The notes beneath the pieces are model-generated. The model saw nothing but the letters and a program-made list of their open reading frames with translations, did not search any database and was not told the origin of the DNA. From [Pantoea] beijingensis (GTDB lineage: Bacteria; Pseudomonadota; Gammaproteobacteria; Enterobacterales; Enterobacteriaceae): a stretch of DNA of 64,000 bases. A program made the position numbers and the translations under genes. How positions within the stretch are numbered: the first letter of the stretch is position 1; the number at the start of each line of letters is the position of its first letter. This document shows positions 60,022-64,000 of the stretch, piece by piece. Location of the stretch: positions 2,294,001 through 2,358,000 of the forward strand of contig NZ_CP071409.1 in the NCBI RefSeq assembly GCF_022647505.1. Direction: 5' to 3'.

Positions 60022-61213
60022 AGCGTAAAGCCTCAGCGGGTTGTACGGCGGCAGCGCGCCAGGAAGGATAAAGCGTTGACAGCAGTGCGACGGCCATCGC
60101 CGTTAATGCAATAACAATCACCTGCCAGGGTGAAATTGCGACCGGCAACGCGGCACCATCGAGAAAGAGGCCAATAACTGGCATCAAATTATTCAACTGA
60201 CTGGCGAGTAGCACACCGAGCAGCGTCCCCAGTAGCGCACCAATAATACCGGCGCTAGCGCCCTGCACCATGAAAATCAACATAATTTGACGGCGGGTTA
60301 AACCCTGAGTTTGTAAAATGGCGACTTCACCCTGCTTTTCCATAATCAGCAGACCAAGCGAGGTGATGATATTAAACGCCGCCACGGCAACGATCAGGCT
60401 TAATAGTAAGCCCATCATATTTTTTTCCATGCGTACGGCCTGAAATAACTCCCCTTTGCGCTCGCGCCAGTCTTTCCATACCAGCCCCTCTGGCAGACGC
60501 TGCTGGCTGAGGGTATCGACGTCCAGAGGTTTATCCAACCACAGACGCCAACCGGTAATATTGCCGGCCGGATAACGCATTAAACGAGACGCATCTTGCT
60601 GATTAACCAACATCTGGTAACCATCAACTTCACTGTTAGCGGCAAAGGTACCAATAATGGTAAACAGACGCTGGCTTGGTAGACGCCCCATAGGGGTAAA
60701 CTGACTGGCAGAAGGCACCATCAGCCTAATGCTATCGCCGCGCCTTACGCCGAGCTGCCCCGCCAATTGCTCGCCGAGAATAACATTGTACTGTCCGGGC
60801 TGCAGATCGCGCTGTTTGACATTCACCAGCCAGGGTGTGAGAGGATCTTGCTCATCGGGATTCACGCCAAGCATCACGCCAACGGCCACACCGCGGGCGC
60901 TTTGCAGCACCACATCACCGGTGGTTAGTGAAGCGATACGCTTAACGCCCTGCAGCTTCAGGTCGTTCGCAGGGAGCTTCTGAGGATTAATGGATCCGTT
61001 ATCGCTGGTCACCAGCGCCTGCGGCATCAATCCAAGAATATTGCCTTCCAGCTCACGCTCGAAGCCGTTCATCACTGATAGCACGGTCACCAGGGCCAAC
61101 ACGCCGAGCGTGATGCCGATGGTAGAAAGCCAGGAGACAAACCGGCCGAAGCGGTCTGACGCTCGTCCACGCATGTAGCGCAGACCGATAAATAACGCAA
61201 CAGGTTGATACAT
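60014..61213 (-). CDS. lolC: Lipoprotein-releasing complex permease LolC
   Basis: This 399-residue subunit, first gene of the operon, recruits LolA through its periplasmic hook. The N-terminal TM helix [35 protein letters not shown], a periplasmic domain with [13 protein letters not shown], and C-terminal helices ([24 protein letters not shown], and later) match the FtsX-like permease family. It resembles LolE, its paralogue. It is divergent from mfd, with a 276-base gap. Confidence 0.97.
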   Translation of the reverse strand: MYQPVALFIGLRYMRGRASDRFGRFVSWLSTIGITLGVLALVTVLSVMNGFERELEGNILGLMPQALVTSDNGSINPQKLPANDLKLQGVKRIASLTTGDVVLQSARGVAVGVMLGVNPDEQDPLTPWLVNVKQRDLQPGQYNVILGEQLAGQLGVRRGDSIRLMVPSASQFTPMGRLPSQRLFTIIGTFAANSEVDGYQMLVNQQDASRLMRYPAGNITGWRLWLDKPLDVDTLSQQRLPEGLVWKDWRERKGELFQAVRMEKNMMGLLLSLIVAVAAFNIITSLGLLIMEKQGEVAILQTQGLTRRQIMLIFMVQGASAGIIGALLGTLLGVLLASQLNNLMPVIGLFLDGAALPVAISPWQVIVIALTAMAVALLSTLYPSWRAAAVQPAEALRYE

Positions 61214-61489
61214 GTCGTCCGTCTTGTGGCGGTTACTGAAGCTAAGTAGTGAGGGATGATAAAGGAGCGGCCCGCTTTATGGAACCACTAAGCCACTGAC
61301 TCTGCGGGAAAGATGAACATGGAGGCATTCCCGCCGCGTCGAACGGACAAAAAAACAGCAAATTGCCAGCGAACAATACATCCCCTTCTCCCCATTAGTG
61401 GTAAACAAAGCTATCACAGTAGGTGATCCTCGCCCCGTTCTGTGGAATCATTGTGCCAGGCATTTAATGAAGAGAACGTCGAACCGACT

Positions 61490-64000
61490 ATGTCAGAACA
61501 GACCCGCTATTCCCTGCCAGAGAAAGCCGGCGATCAGCGCCAGCTTGGACAGCTTACCGGCGCGGCTTGTGCCGTTGAATGCGCTGAAATCGTGGAGCGC
61601 CACCGTGGCCCTGTCGTGCTGATTGCACCTGATATGCAGAGTGCCCTGCGTTTGCAGGATGAAATTCAACAATTTACCGATGAACCCGTCATGGGGTTGG
61701 CCGATTGGGAGACGCTGCCCTTCGACAGCTTTTCACCCCATCAGGAAATTATCTCCTCACGACTTTCCACACTTTATCAATTACCGACGCGGCAACGGGG
61801 AATCCTGATTCTGCCGGTCAATACGCTGCTGCAGCGTGTTTGTCCACACAGTTTTTTGCACGGGCATGCTCTGGTGATGCAGAAAGGCCAGCGCCTCGCA
61901 CGCGATACACTGCGCCGTCAGTTAGAACAGGCAGGCTACCGTAACGTCGATCAGGTCATGGAGCATGGCGAGTTCGCCACGCGCGGAGCGCTTCTCGATC
62001 TCTATCCGATGGGAAGTGAACAGCCTTATCGTATCGACTTCTTTGACGATGAAATCGACAGCCTGCGCCTGTTTGACGTTGATTCACAGCGTACTCTGGA
62101 AGAAGTTGACGCCATTAACCTGCTCCCCGCCCATGAATTTCCTACCGATAAAGCCGCGATAGAACTGTTTCGCAGTCAATGGCGTGAAAAATTCGATGTG
62201 CGCCGCGAAGCAGAGCATGTTTACCAGCAGGTCAGTAAAGGCACACTGCCCGCCGGTATTGAATACTGGCAGCCGCTGTTTTTTGATAAACCCCTGCCGA
62301 CCCTTTTCAGTTATCTCCCTGATAATACGCTGTTAGTGAACACTGGAGATATAGAAAGCAGCGCCGATCGCTTCTGGCTGGACGTCACCTCTCGCTACGA
62401 AAACCGCCGTATTGACCCCATGCGGCCTTTACTGCCGCCCGAAAACCTGTGGCTACGTACAGATGAATTACACGCAGAACTCAAGCGCTGGCCACGTATC
62501 CAGTTAAAGGATGAGATGCTGGCGTCTAAAAGTGCGAATACCAATCTCAGCTATACGCCCCTGCCCGATCTGGCTGTGCAGGCGCAAGCCAAAGCACCGC
62601 TGGATAACTTGCGTCACTTCCTTGAAGATTTTACTGGCCCGGTGATTTTTTCCGTTGAAAGCGAAGGCCGCCGAGAAACGCTCCAGGAGTTATTGGGCCG
62701 TATTAAGGTCAATCCCGTCGTGATCCAGCGTCTGGATGAGGTCGGACAACGCGGAAATTACCTGATCGTTGGCGCTAGCGAACGTGGTTTCATTGATGGA
62801 TTACGCCAGCGCGCGCTGATTTGTGAAAGCGATTTACTGGGCGAACGCGTTAATCGTCGGCGGCAAGACAACCGCCGCACCATCAATCCGGATGTGTTGA
62901 TTCGCAATCTGGCCGAATTACACGCGGGCCAGCCCGTGGTACATCTGGAGCATGGTGTTGGCCGCTATATTGGTTTGACTACGCTGGAAACCGGGGGAAT
63001 AACGGCAGAATATCTGATGCTCGCGTATGCCGGTGATGCCAAGCTGTATGTTCCCGTCTCTTCACTACATCTTATCAGCCGCTATGCCGGCGGTGCCGAT
63101 GAAAACGCCCCTCTGCATAAGTTAGGCAGTGATGCCTGGTCGCGCGCGCGGCAAAAAGCCGCCGAAAAGGTGCGCGATGTTGCAGCCGAACTCTTAGATA
63201 TCTATGCCCAACGTGCGGCAAAAGCGGGATTCGCCTTTAAGCACGATCGCCAACAATATCAGCTGTTTTGCGAAAGTTTCCCGTTCGATACCACTCCCGA
63301 TCAGGCACAGGCTATTAATGCGGTACTGAGCGATATGTGCCAGCCTCTGGCTATGGACCGCCTGGTCTGTGGCGATGTTGGCTTCGGTAAAACCGAAGTC
63401 GCCATGCGCGCCGCCTTTCTCGCCGTCGAGAATAACAAGCAGGTCGCGGTTCTGGTGCCGACCACGCTGCTGGCGCAACAGCACTTTGATAACTTTCGCG
63501 ATCGTTTCGCCAACTGGCCGGTACGAATTGAAATGCTCTCCCGCTTTCGCAGTGCAAAAGAGCAGTCGCAGATCCTTGAACAGGCCAGCGAAGGCAAAGT
63601 CGATATTCTGATCGGCACGCATAAACTGTTACAAAGCGAGATTAAATGGCGCGATTTGGGGCTGTTAATTGTTGATGAAGAACATCGCTTTGGGGTTCGT
63701 CACAAAGAACGCATTAAAGCCATGCGCGCCGATGTGGATATCCTGACCCTCACCGCCACACCGATTCCTCGTACCCTGAATATGGCAATGAGTGGCATGC
63801 GTGACCTGTCGATCATCGCCACGCCACCTGCCCGTCGCCTCGCGGTGAAAACGTTTGTTCGCCAGTATGACGATATGGTGGTGCGTGAAGCGATGCTGCG
63901 TGAAATTTTACGTGGTGGCCAGGTCTATTATCTGTATAACGACGTGGAAAATATCGACAAAGCCGCACAGCGCCTGGCGGAACTGGTACCGGAAGCACGC
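61490..64000 (+). CDS. mfd: Transcription-repair coupling factor Mfd (3' part outside window)
   Basis: This protein removes RNA polymerase stalled at DNA lesions and recruits UvrA. The frame is open to the window edge with 837 codons; E. coli Mfd has 1148 residues. MSEQTRYSLPEKAGDQRQLG starts the UvrB-like module, with WETLPFDSFSPHQEIISSRL. The RNA-polymerase-interacting domain includes VVHLEHGVGRYIGL. The RecG-like motor has Walker A GDVGFGKTE (from 628) and DEEH (729-732) in VDEEHRFGVRHKER, then TLTATPIPRTL. The start has no strong ribosome site, but homology begins there. Confidence 0.97.
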   Translation, partial: MSEQTRYSLPEKAGDQRQLGQLTGAACAVECAEIVERHRGPVVLIAPDMQSALRLQDEIQQFTDEPVMGLADWETLPFDSFSPHQEIISSRLSTLYQLPTRQRGILILPVNTLLQRVCPHSFLHGHALVMQKGQRLARDTLRRQLEQAGYRNVDQVMEHGEFATRGALLDLYPMGSEQPYRIDFFDDEIDSLRLFDVDSQRTLEEVDAINLLPAHEFPTDKAAIELFRSQWREKFDVRREAEHVYQQVSKGTLPAGIEYWQPLFFDKPLPTLFSYLPDNTLLVNTGDIESSADRFWLDVTSRYENRRIDPMRPLLPPENLWLRTDELHAELKRWPRIQLKDEMLASKSANTNLSYTPLPDLAVQAQAKAPLDNLRHFLEDFTGPVIFSVESEGRRETLQELLGRIKVNPVVIQRLDEVGQRGNYLIVGASERGFIDGLRQRALICESDLLGERVNRRRQDNRRTINPDVLIRNLAELHAGQPVVHLEHGVGRYIGLTTLETGGITAEYLMLAYAGDAKLYVPVSSLHLISRYAGGADENAPLHKLGSDAWSRARQKAAEKVRDVAAELLDIYAQRAAKAGFAFKHDRQQYQLFCESFPFDTTPDQAQAINAVLSDMCQPLAMDRLVCGDVGFGKTEVAMRAAFLAVENNKQVAVLVPTTLLAQQHFDNFRDRFANWPVRIEMLSRFRSAKEQSQILEQASEGKVDILIGTHKLLQSEIKWRDLGLLIVDEEHRFGVRHKERIKAMRADVDILTLTATPIPRTLNMAMSGMRDLSIIATPPARRLAVKTFVRQYDDMVVREAMLREILRGGQVYYLYNDVENIDKAAQRLAELVPEAR

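Overview
The window is enterobacterial chromosome. From about 42.9 kb to the right edge the gene order icd, rluE, nudJ, mnmA, hflD, purB, phoP, phoQ, roxA, pepT, cobB, nagK, lolE, lolD, lolC, mfd matches the Escherichia coli core block, and treA, a ymgE-like gene, emtA and ldcA (24.7-38.1 kb) lie in the same broad neighbourhood as in E. coli. Protein divergence and the accessory genes suggest a non-Escherichia member of Enterobacterales, perhaps Erwiniaceae (Erwinia/Pantoea); that is inference. I saw no rRNA, tRNA, CRISPR array or complete insertion sequence.

0-19.5 kb is a contact-dependent inhibition (CDI) island read on the minus strand. It holds cdiB, a 3231-residue cdiA and cdiI. The cdiA toxin tip carries the E/D/S/K residue spacing I recall for the EC869-type zinc DNase. 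Downstream are two orphan cdiA-CT/cdiI modules whose toxin tips look like zinc deaminases (HxE...CxxC), each with an Imm1-like immunity gene. Beside each module, on the opposite strand, is a SymE-like gene; the middle copy is frameshifted. All three SymE-like genes start at one shared breakpoint joined to antisense cdiA debris. The left edge holds IS3-family remnants and a parDE pair with a broken toxin gene.

19.7-24.5 kb is a four-gene operon (DUF2848 protein, amidase, small alpha/beta protein, MHS-type transporter) with a divergent GntR regulator. It looks like uptake and hydrolysis of an unidentified amide-containing acid. 24.7-29.3 kb holds periplasmic trehalase, a Fur-box-preceded hydroxamate-type TonB receptor and two small stress/membrane proteins. 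29.6-35.8 kb is a beta-glucoside PTS operon (IIB, IIC, IIA and two GH1 6-phospho-beta-glucosidases) with a divergent AscG-like repressor; an AscG-type operator overlaps the likely -35 box and a CRP site lies upstream.

35.9-42.7 kb holds cell-wall recycling genes (emtA, ldcA), an ASCH protein and several small lipoproteins and membrane proteins. 42.9-64 kb is housekeeping: isocitrate dehydrogenase, RNA modification, purine synthesis, the PhoPQ system with its own PhoP box, ribosomal oxygenase, peptidase T, sirtuin deacetylase, N-acetylglucosamine kinase, the lipoprotein exporter LolCDE and the 5' part of mfd. Points of note here are a patatin-like lipoprotein inserted between nudJ and mnmA, and a PepT with tyrosine in place of the metal-ligand histidine 78.
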